From Yarrowia lipolytica (lineage: Eukaryota > Ascomycota > Dipodascomycetes > Dipodascales): DNA of 64,000 nt. The stretch is from NCBI RefSeq assembly GCF_001761485.1, contig NC_090772.1:2602501-2666500 (forward strand), given 5' to 3'. The notes beneath the pieces are model-generated. The model was given only the letters and a program-made list of their open reading frames with translations, searched no databases and was not told the origin of the DNA. Made by a program: the position numbers and the translations under genes. Positions 43,422-54,549 of the stretch are shown in pieces. Positions within the stretch are counted from its first letter, which is position 1; every line of letters begins with the position of its first letter.

Positions 43422-45966
43422 TGTATGAATATTTATGATAATTAATGGATGTATATTAGTGAACAGTGGAGAGAACGGTGGGGGAGTTAGTGATGTATAT
43501 GATGGTGTAGGTCTATATGAAGGCGAATTGCTTGAACAAGTTAGGGTATTAGAACGGTAACACGATGTTACTACGGTACGGTACGATACGATGTGCTCTT
43601 ACACGACGTCATTAACAACCACTGTTGGTACAACTGGTGATTGTGATATTACAGACTCACAATTCCAAGTACTCACTCTATACCATGTGTCTATAAGTAC
43701 AGCACATATTCTACTATAGCTACCGAAAAGCATCGTATGTATGTTGATGGTCACAATGTTGAGCCATTCTGTATACCACGGGTTACTATTTGTAGCGTGT
43801 ATGACACTGGTTGTAAATCACGTATATGACGATCTTGCTCCAAGTGCCAAGTACATACTCGCACGGGAAAGTTCCATATAACCGAGTATGTGAAACAGTC
43901 TTGCTGGACCTGTTTCTTTCTTTGTGAGACAGAAGGAGGAAGATCAAGTGAATGACGTAGAACAATGGGGGGAGGGCAGTTGAGTAGAATGTTCAAAAAC
44001 GGAAGCTGTCCAAATCAGAAGCGTCTGCACTCAATCATGTGGTATTGTTGAGTTCGTTATCGTCCGTTCGTCCAGCACGCAGGGCTCATGTACGGTACAG
44101 GGGGCTTTATCATTACATGTGCAGCTATCTCCTGTTATGTTACCGCAATGAGAGTAAGCGGCAGTGTTTTGATGTAAGCGGAGTAAGCGATATTACAGCG
44201 AAGTCGCTTGGGCGTTTGGTGCGGCACGGGCCCATTTGGTGTCTAAACGGAGATGTTGACCCTGGCTCTAGTATAAGGGATATTGACATACGACTACCGT
44301 ATATATCCGAGTCTACAGTGTACTATCACAGCACATGTCGTTCTGAACCTCGAGGAATGTCGCTGGTGGTGACACTCTTCAGAACAGAACACATTGGTGT
44401 TCTTTTACTGTGGCAAAAGATCTCCACTTGCACTTTTTCGTTTTTACGGTGTAGAGATCTGCCCTGTGTATATGCATCATGTCTTGCTACCCCACACCAT
44501 GTCGGACATGAATGGAGATTCAAATGTTGAGTGTGTCATGTGTTTGTGTCTCAATAGCAGCCGTCGTCGGAGGTTGACGATATCCATCTCCACTTATTCC
44601 TTTTGCCTAACAAGACAGCTTGACCAACATTACTAAGCTTGTAGCTACACGGCTAACTGGTTGGCGGCGTATCGCATGAGCGCTAGCGCGTCTTACTTGA
44701 TCACCAGATGCTGGGACATGGTCTCCCATCCACCGCTTATTTAGGGTACGTTCCGTTTACCGTGTCTGAGGAATCCACATTCGAGTTTCTGCCCGCAAAC
44801 TTTTTCTCATCATCTTTCCGCTTGTTTGTCCTGTCTTGTCAGTCGGACCGAACAACGGAAAACGGACTTAAAGCTGCTCCCCCACGATAAGGCGTGCATG
44901 GTGGGGGTGCGTGTACGGAGCGGATGCGAAATGGGTGGCTGAGACGGTGGGTATGAGAAGGAGAAGGGTTTTTGGGGGGTAAATCCGGTGGAAATTAATG
45001 ACAGAAGAGGCACTTCATCTGTCGACCTACCTAGAGTCATAATATCACTCTATTCGCCTCGCTTACTGAGCCAGTAGTGGTGACTGATGTTAGACAATGG
45101 GAGAGTATGAGCTACGGCTCCCCAAGTAAAACATCCACGCTCGCACTACCCATACACTCCAACAGCTGAATTTGGCCAGGCACAAGGAGAAGCACTGAGC
45201 CCGCTGTATGTACGCCACTCTTACTATACAATGATGCACACAGTCATCTTTCGGGAACCACGGTGAATGCCGGCATGCCGTTTCAAATGCCGCGAGTGGA
45301 CCAATACAATAGAATAGTGCGCCCAGCGCCCGCTACAGCAAGTACAATGTTGGTGGTTGTACAGTAGCTTATTCAGCCGTGGATCTCAAGTCCGAAGTAG
45401 GAGTATGAGTAGAATACTTTTGTCCATTCGTCAGAGACTCTCCACCACTCTGTATATTATCACGGACATAATTTGTACGGGGTTCGGGCCGGTACAGTAC
45501 GAGTACAACCCTTATACTCGTATCGTAATACATACACGGCTTGTAATCCACGGTTTCTACTTGGCTCTCTCTCATTTTTGCCCAAGACGGATTCCGCTCC
45601 AAGCCACAGCCCGCAAACAAAGCGCCCTAGACACTCAACTCCAAGTCCAGTGTCTCTGACTTGCACTCTCCTGCACCGCAAATGCGTGCCAAACTTGGTC
45701 TGGGAGACAGCGACCGTGCAAATTCTGGAGGTTTGGCCTTTGTTTGCGGTGGCGGTTTCATGCGCCGCAGTCTGTGCTTGTCCATGGCTGCGTGTTGGTT
45801 ATCGACTCTCGCTCACAGCTCAGCGCTATTATGATCCGTTGCTATCAAACTGTCAGGGTTAGCTACTGGTCAGTCTGGACACGGGCCAGGAGCTTGTAGA
45901 TTCGATTCCGGGTTTCGGATCAACGGATATTTTAGATTCGGAATCTGGGGAAGACAGGTAAAAAAA

Positions 45967-46024
45967 GAAAATATCCAAAAGAAAATATCCAAAAGTAAAA
46001 TCTCCAAAAGGAAAATATCCAAAA
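45967..46024. repeat. Tandem repeat, 14-bp unit, about four copies
   Basis: The unit is GAAAATATCCAAAA with small changes (one copy has GTAAAATCTCC). Confidence 0.85.
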
Positions 46025-46030
46025 AAACCG

Positions 46031-46064
46031 AAAAACGCAAACTTCAGAAAAACGCAAACTTCAG
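46031..46064. repeat. Tandem repeat, 17-bp unit, two identical copies
   Basis: AAAAACGCAAACTTCAG occurs at 46031-46047 and 46048-46064. Confidence 0.9.
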
Positions 46065-47450
46065 CCCGACACCCCAAAGTCAGTCTTTTCGTCTGAGGAC
46101 GCCCGATTTAGAAGAGCGTCGAAAACGCGCCTTCGGTCAGGTAGAGAAGAACCGCATCAGCAGCGTATCTGTACGGAACGAGTTGCTTTTGCGCTTTTCG
46201 CACCCGGTGAGTGCAGTGCAGGCACGGCAATGGGTGGTCAGGGGAAGCGGAGCGGCGATTGAGACGGAAGCAAGCAGTTTGAGGCCGGTTTCGACAGCGT
46301 CCAATCCAAGCTACAGTTGTTTCTGCTCGTGCGACTCTCCGATTCAGACACTGAAGAGCCCAACTTGTAACCATGCTGAGGTTGAGAGCGCCATTACCCT
46401 CCCTAGGCTAAAACTGCCCAATCGGCACATTTGGGTTTGGATCAGAATCCTGCCCACGACGTCATGACCAAGAAACCCCAGACAAAGAGTGCCGGCACTA
46501 GGAATTAGTGAAAAATAGTCAAGCGATGAAAAAAAAAAAACAGGTATTATTAGACTACAAGACGGGCGGGGTATCAACCACAGCCACTAGCGAGGGTGAC
46601 GGGGCGATTATTATGGCATGATTGGAACAGCATTCCCGACCAAAGACCCCAAAGCCCGGTTGCACGTAGCTCTACTGACAACCACATGTAAAATCACTCG
46701 TTTTACAGTCTCAGAGTCTCCCTTAAGGCTGTCTCACTTATTACAGTAAAAAGACAAGAGCCTGCTTCTCCGGTCGGAAATAAACAATCAGCGATGTGTG
46801 GCTAATGATGTGGTTTGCAACAAAGACCTCACAAGACCCAGACTGGCATGGTTTCTGATTGGATGAATACTGTGGGGTATAGATATAGGCAACAAGAGCA
46901 GTATTGTATCGTACATCCCGTACTGTACTTGCTTGTACTTGTACTTGTACAGTGATACGTCGACGGTGTAAATGTGTAATCATGTGCAGTACAGTTCCTC
47001 GTCTATTGTCAAATTATCGATAGTCAGTCATTCCCAAATTGACAATGGCCAAATACACTAACGCACGTCATCGCTTTTTGAAACGTTTATGGAGCACTAA
47101 CTTGTGGGAGGTGCGCCATGCCGTATGACCGAGCATGTCAGCGACGCGACGAGTGGGTAGACCACTTGTTTTCCCGCCTCTCTAGCCACAAATGGGCTCT
47201 GGTCGTCTCTCTTGTTCTCCTGTCGTCTCCACCAGCCACAGCATTGTGTGGTGCGGCTAATAGGTTTGCCCACTTCTCCGTGCCCTAACCCCCATGTGCC
47301 CCACAGATTGACATTGCATGGACCAGACAAAGAGATAGAGCAAAAAGGGTTTGTTGACCCCAGGAAAAAGCGGATGCCCAAAAGTTAATTTGGACTGGTA
47401 GTGTCATTCATTTAAATACGTCCAGGGTCACAGGGGAAGCTCATATCACA

Positions 47451-47490
47451 CGACTGCTAACGACTGCTAACGACTGCTAACGACTGCTAA
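47451..47490. repeat. Four perfect copies of a 10-bp unit upstream of CAT8
   Basis: CGACTGCTAA is repeated four times head to tail, ending about 147 bases before the CAT8 ATG; a degenerate fifth copy (CAAACTGCTC) follows. The place suggests the core promoter or 5' leader. Confidence 0.92.
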
Positions 47491-47636
47491 CAAACTGCTC
47501 TTTGACTGAGCGTAGAGACCCCCAGGAGACTCAACACAAACACCAACGACCACACAAACACGACACATTAAATTCCACATTCCCACAAACCACACTTGTC
47601 GCAACTCACTCTCACATACAACAAGGTCTCAACAAA

Positions 47637-50544
47637 ATGCCTGACGGAGCTCAAGCTTGGTGAGTAATATAGGTTCATGGAGAGGCGATAGTTGGGCCTC
47701 ACGGTTATGAGCGCCGTTGGCGTCATTTGCTGTTTGGCTCAGATTATCGCCACCTGCGGCCACCCGTTACGGTTCTAACCCAGGAAAATCATCAAAACCC
47801 CCGGAAGCCACACGGACAGAATCGCACAAGCATGCGACCGGTGCCGGTCCAAGAAAATCAAATGCGACGGAAAACGACCCCATTGCTCACACTGTGTCAG
47901 TGTAGGGTTCGAGTGCAAAACCTCGGACAAGCTGACCCGAAGAGCCTTCCCCAGAGGCTACACAGAGGCCCTGGAGGACCGGATTCGACAACTGGAGGCC
48001 GAGAACAACAAGCTGCTCGGCATTCTCGATCTCAAGGACGAACAAATGGAAATGATCAACCGCGTCTCCAGTGTAATGGACAGAAAGAGCTCGACTTCTA
48101 GTGCTTCCCCCACACCCACCCCTACAGACACCAAGAGCACAACTAACAATACCAAGACCATCACCAACTCGAAAGCCACAAGCCAAAACACAGCCACGAC
48201 ATCACCAGCATCCCCAACCGCGGACAGCTCAGACGACGATTGCGAGCCCTACACTGTGCGACAAGCCAAGGTCATTTCTTCCGACGGCTCTTTTCGAGGA
48301 GCGTCAGCTGGCGGCGCCTTTCTCAAGGTGCTTTCGGACCGTTTCCGACCCAAGAACCCCAAGGTCGTGCCTCTTATTCAGCAGCTTTTCACCAACCTGT
48401 CCCGCTCGTCCGACTACGACAGATACACTGACGCCACCGCTCCCACTAAGCGCATTGCGTTTGTCGAGGCCCAGTCCACGCTGTCGTTCCTCAACCAGCT
48501 CTACCTCCCTCCAATGGTCATCACCGACAGGCTTGTGAGCACCTACTTCTCCGAGTGGCACGCTATGTTCCCGGTGTTGGACCACTGCCAGTTTCTGGCT
48601 GACTACCGGCTCTTCAACGAGCTCATGGCCGCTTCTTCTATGGACAAGACCCCCGCTACATTCCGACGACACGAACAGAATTATGCCGCCAAGATGTCTG
48701 TTGACATCAAGTACTTTGCCACCACTCTCTTGCTGGTATGTTCTTTGGCTGCCCACTTCATTGCCCCCCAGATTGCTGACGTGGTTTCTATCCCCGAGCT
48801 GGAGCGAAACTGGAGATCGCTGTTAGAGATGCCCCATGTAATCCTCCCCCTCGCTTCCACCACAGCTTCCACTCGGTTGTTGGCAGCCTACAACCTCGCT
48901 CTGACCTATTCGCTGCATGTCAACGCCATCGATGACATCTGGAAGTACCGATCGTTGGTGTCTGCCACATGCCATCGGATGGGTCTCAACCGATGCCAGG
49001 ATGGTCTGCGGTATGAGAACGGCACTGCCCTGACTCCCTACGACCAGGAGATTCGACAGCGGCTGTTCTGGGTGACGTACATCCAGGACACCTTTGTGGC
49101 CTCCTTCATGGGCACCAACCAGAGCTTCATCTTGGAGGAGGTCAAATGTGGACTCCCCTCTGTGGATGATGAGGGTCTCCAGCACCTGCGAGATAGCGAT
49201 TCATCCGATTCGGAAGAGAGCAAGAACACACCCCATTGCTTCCGAGCCTTGATCTCCTTCTCGCAGGTGCTTTCCGAGGTGATTTCGGCGCTCTACACCC
49301 TATCTAAGACGTCGCAGTCATACAAGGTGATTATCGAGCTTGAAAACAAGTTGCAAAAGTGGCACCGTGAGCTCCCCAGCGACCTCAAGTTTGAGTTTGC
49401 CAACGGAATGCCCGTGCCCACTTGCGGAGGTGTGCACCAAAAATCGCCTTTGTTGTATCTGATGTACAACTATGCCAAGATTCTGATCCATCTTCCTGCT
49501 CTGTGCGGGGAGTCACGCAACAACACGACCCAGAACGCAGCTTCTATTGCGGTCATCCAATCTGCTAAGAGCTACGTGCAAGTGAGCAACTACCTGAGGG
49601 TTCGAAATGTGCTGCCCACGCTGTGTCTGAACCCTTCTGGAGTGTCTGCCCAACTTATGCTCGTCATTCTGTATGGTTCGGTGGATTACTCCAAGGGCGG
49701 CAGTCTGTTACAGGAGGTGCGTCAGATGGTGCCCCAATGTATCGAGGGTCTCAACTCGGACATGAAGCTGCAGATTCCTGGCAGCATCAATCTCGACAGC
49801 TACGACCTATTGGAGGAGATTTCCACAATAATTCTGGCCTTCCCTGCGAGAAAGAAGTCCACGAATGAGGTTAAGCGGCGCGGAAGTCGAGTGGTTGACT
49901 CTACCACTGAGAAAATCACTGCTCCTCTTCCAAACCCTGTCTCTGCTGCTCCTCTGCCTATCCCGGTCAAGGAGGAGGTTCTCTTCAAGGATGAAGGACT
50001 TTTCAGTGATATCCACGTCAAGATAGAGAACTCGCCTCCAGAGCCTCACGATTCGCTGGAGCACTTCCTTGGCACGAATGCCATGGTCACTCCTGCTCAC
50101 ACGGCCTCTGCTCCTTCTTCTACCAACGGCGAGGACGACTTCAAGGGTGCCACCACCTTTAGTCAGGCCAATTCTGCGTGCGGACAGCTTGAGCAAACTC
50201 AGGAGTCGTGGGATGTCATTGACGACTCGTTCAAGACCCTGATGATGCCAAGTATGTCTACTGGAGGAGCTGCTCACTGCAACATGCGTTCTCTGAGTGT
50301 TGGCAATCATAGCATGGCTCTGGATTACACTCACAACAATCAGCACCAGGGGCATAACCACCACGGCCAGAACCACAATCAGCACCACCACAACAGTATT
50401 CCCGCGGACCTGTTTGCTCCTCCTCCTCTGCACCCTCAACAGTTGACTGCTACTGGGTTCACGGACATTGACAGGGTGCGGCCAGTTACTGGAGACAATT
50501 TTGACTGGGGAGTGAACGGTATTTTGGACTGGGATTGGAAGTAA
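47637..50544 (+). CDS. CAT8: Cat8/FacB-type Zn2Cys6 regulator of C2 and gluconeogenic carbon use (one intron)
   Basis: Exons 47637-47659 and 47784-50544 give 927 residues. The second exon continues the frame of the first to yield a zinc cluster with Cys at 25, 28, 35, 42, 45 and 52. The flank [17 protein letters not shown], then [18 protein letters not shown], is the diagnostic sequence of Cat8 in yeasts and FacB in Aspergillus. A short coiled coil follows ([15 protein letters not shown]). The fungal transcription factor domain lies at roughly 240-560 ([36 protein letters not shown]). A His/Asn/Gln-rich stretch precedes an acidic/Trp C-terminus ([15 protein letters not shown]), a likely activation segment. 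Cat8 activates genes for acetate, ethanol and gluconeogenic growth through CSRE elements, under glucose repression via Snf1; that role is known from the family. Confidence 0.92.
47660..47783 (+). other. Intron of CAT8
   Basis: 124 bases, starting GTGAGTAA and ending TCTAACCCAG, placed after codon 7. It is required to connect an ATG to the zinc cluster in frame. Confidence 0.9.
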
Positions 50545-50860
50545 GGTACTGAAACACTGTACTGTAAAGGAGTGAAGATGACGAAGGGGTGTTTGTACAT
50601 AAGTGCATGTTTATTTATTTTTATTTTATTGTTTGATTCTACAAAGTGGATATTTTGTTATATTCATATTCAGTGTGCAATTGTATGGAGATGATGACCC
50701 AGCCAATTTGGGGCATATCCAGAAGTATATGACGTTGGTAGCAGTGTATGGCAGTGATGATGTATATCATAAGACAAAGACCCGCCACATTCTTCAGTCA
50801 AGTATATAGACATGTAGTGTTTCTATCAGCAAACTTGGTGCTGGTTCTTCAAGCACGCCA
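50545..50860. other. Intergenic, CAT8 to RING gene
   Basis: AT-rich 3' flank of CAT8 and a short promoter with TATATAGA near 50802-50810. Nothing else is seen. Confidence 0.4.
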
Positions 50861-51361
50861 ATGTTACCGACGATCGACTCGAAGGCCATTTTTGCGAGGT
50901 TCGTCACTATCATACAGGGCACAGCACAGCAGTTATCTCCACAACCGCCGAAAACACATTATGGATATTGTTATCTGTGTCGAGAGTCTCTCCAACAGCC
51001 TCCGACGTACACGGGGGCTTCGAACGGGGAACACATTCAAGTGTGTCTTACGCCTGATGCTATAACCCAGCTTCCGAACTGTGGGCACAGTTTCCACCAC
51101 AAGTGTTTTCATCTCGACCAGCATCTTTCCTGTCCCGTTTGTTTCCGTCCTTTCCTCGTTATTCGAATCTCTCAAGCCACCGATTCTTGGATATATCAAT
51201 GTCCTCCTCATTTCGTTCGCTGGCTCAGTTTTTGGTCCATGGTTCTCGAAAGAAGGAAACGGATCCCCTCGTATTCGCCCTGGAGACTGGCAGCCAAGAT
51301 ACGGGATCCAAAATGTTCATTCTTTATGCCGGGGGAGGTGTTTATGCAGTTCCAGCGGTGA
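50861..51361 (+). CDS. RING-H2 finger protein, possible ubiquitin ligase
   Basis: Encodes 166 residues. Residues 37-94 form a RING-H2 finger: C37-x2-C40, a 33-residue loop, C74-x-H76-x2-H79-x2-C82, then C91-x2-C94 (NCGHSFHHKC, LSCPVC). This spacing would bind two zinc ions and recruit an E2 enzyme; a longer loop than usual lies between the second and third ligands. No membrane segment or other domain is evident and the C-terminal third is basic and unremarkable. It lies 316 bases after CAT8 on the same strand. The clean zinc-ligand pattern supports a real gene; the small size and plain C-terminus leave some doubt, and an unseen splice could change the 3' end. Confidence 0.55.
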   Translation: MLPTIDSKAIFARFVTIIQGTAQQLSPQPPKTHYGYCYLCRESLQQPPTYTGASNGEHIQVCLTPDAITQLPNCGHSFHHKCFHLDQHLSCPVCFRPFLVIRISQATDSWIYQCPPHFVRWLSFWSMVLERRKRIPSYSPWRLAAKIRDPKCSFFMPGEVFMQFQR

Positions 51362-51760
51362 TGGTGTACTGGAGGTCTATGGGGGTCTCGTTTATGGCAG
51401 AAGTGGCAGAAGGGCCATACTGTCCAAAAAAGTCGCGCCAGTGCGGTAAGACTGTTATTTATTGTAATTGACGTTTGTTTGTTTGTGGATGGAGGTGCGT
51501 GAGAGGAGGTTCTCTGGGGAGTGCGCCTGTAATTCTTGAAAAACGTAATATAACAAGGTAAAATTAAATAATTACTTCAGAATAAACAAATATTGTCGCC
51601 ATTTATTTAACAAACAAAAAATCCATACTTGACCTGCAATTAATATCAACTAATATCAACTAAACCCAAATTTTTCCCGCTGGATAACTCTATGCGCCCT
51701 GACGAAAACCACCAAAAAATAGACGACGATAACACCAGATGTAGTGGGCAAAAGCTCAGC
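51362..51760. other. Intergenic
   Basis: AT-rich; TTAATATCAACTAATATCAACTAA near 51639-51662 is a short direct repeat. No gene is seen. Confidence 0.4.
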
Positions 51761-51765
51761 AAAAA
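51761..51765 (-). terminator. Pol III terminator of tRNA-Ser(AGA)
   Basis: Five T on the minus strand, 7 bases past the tRNA 3' end. Confidence 0.7.
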
Positions 51766-51771
51766 GGATGG

Positions 51772-51853
51772 CGACAACCGCAGGATTCGAACCTACGCGG
51801 GGAAACCCCAAGAGATTTCTAATCTCTCGCCTTAACCGCTCGGCCAGGTTGCC
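51772..51853 (-). tRNA. tRNA-Ser(AGA), no intron
   Basis: On the minus strand: acceptor GGCAACC pairs with GGTTGTC, discriminator G. The D arm CTGGCCGAGCGGTTAAGG and B box GGTTCGAATCC are canonical. The anticodon loop is T-T-AGA-A-A between GAGA and TCTC stems. A long variable arm (TGGGGTTTCCCCGC) marks class II tRNA-Ser. Length is 82 nt, uninterrupted. Confidence 0.95.
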
Positions 51854-52358
51854 TAGAAAATTCGTGATTTTGCCGGAAAAATGGCAAACGCTAGGGGGAG
51901 TCTGGGTCACGTGATCGGCGAGAGTTCTAAGCCATTTGACAATGTACCTGAAGAGGAAAGACATTGTGAGTTGTATACAAAGAACGATAATCGAACGGAG
52001 AACATGATAAACGGGTTTATATTTTCGCAGCTATTCTCAACAGTTGGAGATCAATGGTGTTGCTACTGTCGAAGGTATGCTGTAGCTCTGTTTCAGTTAA
52101 TGCTGCATATCTAAACAATTTCCAACAATCGGTGAGTTTTAGATCGATAATATCAACCCAGTAGTGCAACAATTATCCCGTAAACACGTGTCCTCCACCC
52201 AACATCTCACATTTCCCCCTACCGTCCCTCCCCAACAGATGACTCAATTGAGTCATCCAAACCTTACTTCCGTTCCCAAGGCCACGAGCGAAAAATCCAC
52301 TGGATGGAAAAATTCACCCGCACTTTGCATCGTCAAACGGCATCCTGGAGCGTTACAA
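51854..52358. other. Intergenic, tRNA-Ser to PET8
   Basis: Contains TCACGTGA at 51907-51914. No gene is recognised. Confidence 0.4.
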
Positions 52359-53336
52359 ATGAGTGAAAACCTGGCGCTGATTTCTTTACTTGTGAGTAAT
52401 TGTGGACGAGGGTTTACGGGGGGGCGATAATCGGCATTTTAGTGGCTTTTACAAGGACATCTTGACACACCCTACTGTAACTACGGACACTCAACCACCC
52501 CCTCAACAACACTAACAAAGTCCGGAGGAATTGCGGGAACTTGCACAGATCTGTGTTTCTTCCCCATTGACACGCTCAAGACCCGTCTGCAGGCCAAGGG
52601 TGGCTTTTTTGTCAACGGAGGATGGCATGGAGTGTACCGAGGAGTCGGATCGGCTATCGTGGCCTCGGCACCAGGAGCTTCTCTCTTCTTCCTGACCTAC
52701 GAGTACACCAAGACGCATCTTACTCCCCATGTGCGTGCTCTCATTCTCAACGATGACGTGGCACAAGGTGTCACTCACATGATTGGAGCTTCTCTTGGAG
52801 AAGTTGCTGCCTGTATGGTTCGAGTGCCCTCAGAGGTGATCAAGCAGAGAGCCCAGACTGGTCACTACAAGTCGTCCATGGAGGCCCTCAAGTCGATCCT
52901 CAATAACTCTAGCGGCGAGGGAGTGCTGCGAGGTCTGTACCGAGGCTACGCTACCACCATTGTGCGAGAAATCCCCTTCACCATGATCCAGTTTCCTCTG
53001 TACGAGTTTCTCAAGAAGAAGTGGGCTCGGGCCACCGAAAGAGATGTGGTCACTTCCAAGGAGGCTGCCGTATGTGGATCTTTCTCTGGAGGTGTTGCTG
53101 CTGCTCTGACCACTCCTCTGGATGTGATCAAAACCCGTCTGATGCTCCACAAGCAGAGACAGACCTTTTTCCAGACGTACCGGCAGATAGTCCAGACCGA
53201 GGGATACAGTGCTCTGCTCAAAGGCATTGGTCCTCGAACCATGTGGATCTCTGCCGGAGGAGCCATTTTCCTTGGAGTCTACGAGACCGCCAAGAAGAGT
53301 CTGACTGGTGTGCTCGATAAGCCCAAGTTGGACTAG
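52359..53336 (+). CDS. PET8: Mitochondrial S-adenosylmethionine carrier (one intron)
   Basis: Exons 52359-52391 and 52521-53336 give 282 residues. Pet8 (SAM5) exchanges cytosolic S-adenosylmethionine for matrix S-adenosylhomocysteine across the inner membrane, supplying methylation, biotin and lipoate synthesis. The three repeats of the mitochondrial carrier family are visible through PIDTLKTR (starting at residue 26), PSEVIKQR and PLDVIKTR. After the first motif comes LQAKGGFFVNGGWHGVYRG and SAIVASAPGASLFF, which closely match yeast Pet8. Splicing joins the 11-codon first exon (MSENLALISLL) to SGGIAGTCTDLCFFP, giving the first transmembrane helix; without it the protein would lack half of that helix. 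Length fits Pet8 (284 aa). Confidence 0.94.
52392..52520 (+). other. Intron of PET8
   Basis: 129 bases, starting GTGAGTAA and ending ACTAACAAAG, after codon 11. Removal restores the first transmembrane segment. Confidence 0.9.
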
Positions 53337-54549
53337 GACAACCACGCATGATGTATGACTGACGAATGTAACAGTAATGAATTATGAATATGAATTGGGA
53401 AGGAGACGGGTTGTTCTTCGTGAGGATGACTTGGTGCCGCTGAAGTACTGCACTTCAACTTGCCTCATGATTCAGAACGGTTAGCGAGCACACACGAAGA
53501 AAGGTAAGACAATTTACACCACCAGATTGCCACGTCTCTTGATACCTACAAGTAATTGTCAACAACATGTTCACAGGCAATATCAGAAAGTCATCAGATT
53601 GAGGAAATATGAACAATGTCAGATCAACCTTCCCTCTCCAATACCTCCTTCCACACTATCCTCTCTTCGTATACTCTCTTCTGTATGTATCGATTGAAAC
53701 TCCTAGATAAACTACTATATAAAGACGAACTTCAAAACACACAGTCAACATGCTCCCACTCCCATCGACATCTCCAACCATGTATATTACCATGTGGACT
53801 GTACTTCCTTCGTCAAAAAGACGCACTTCGTCAAAAAGACGCAAGTATGTCAACTATGGAGGTACTGTCCCTGATCAATGAAGTTGACTTCAGAAAGACC
53901 GTTCTCACCCACAACCCTCTCCTCGCCCGTGAAGTGGCCGACAGAAGTAGATGACACATGAGTGTGTCTTGCATAAGAGTTCCAGAGACTGTGAGAACAA
54001 TGTATAAAAACTAGTCATCATCCAGTTTCTTTCAGGGTATCGGGACGAAATCTCTCTCAAGATTTCGGCACAATTGGCCGTAGAGGACGGGCTACGTCCC
54101 AGGATACTGGCTCACTTCTTTTGGTAGGCGAGATTCCGTCTAATGCTACCATGCGACTGACCCCTTCTCCTTCAAAGCTGCACATATCTTACAAGGACCA
54201 GCGACACTCTGGAGGTTCCCACATTTCGTTCATGGACGGAAACGTCAATGATGACTACAAACTGTTTGCTCTGAAGCACATTGTATTTTCTTAGAATCGT
54301 TCCCAATTCAGAGGAGAGCCTCCAGGAGAGGTTTGTATACCATCATGTGGGACGGACTGCGACTTTCAGCAAAAAAAGAAATGAAGCAAAAGTTGCAACG
54401 CATGCCAGTCCTTCGAATCGACAGCGTACCCAGTCCCAGAGTTCTCAATTACAGGGTTCTCAGACTGGGGTTACTTATTGACATCTGTACTTGCAATTCA
54501 ATATAATCCCACTGTGTTTGTTCCTTTTGTGTTCTTTGTCGTCGTTTCT
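53337..54549. other. Intergenic with coding-like remnants
   Basis: No gene is supported. Plus-strand stretches such as 53838-53954 (MSTMEVLSLINEVDFRKTVL) and about 54040-54295 (FGTIGRRGRATSQDTGSLLL, SHISFMDGNVNDDYKLFALK) read like protein in successive frames but match nothing I recognise. An 18-bp unit CTTCGTCAAAAAGACGCA is duplicated in tandem at 53808-53843. Confidence 0.35.
53808..53843. repeat. 18-bp tandem duplication
   Basis: Two identical copies of CTTCGTCAAAAAGACGCA. Confidence 0.9.

Larger units (their letters stand above)
43422..47636. other. 4.2-kb gene-free region upstream of CAT8
   Basis: No gene is supported. It carries tandem repeats at 45967-46064, a GTACTTGTACTTGTAC run near 46927-46950, and the decamer repeat at 47451-47490 just before CAT8. 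The length suits the promoter of a strongly regulated transcription factor. Confidence 0.4.
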
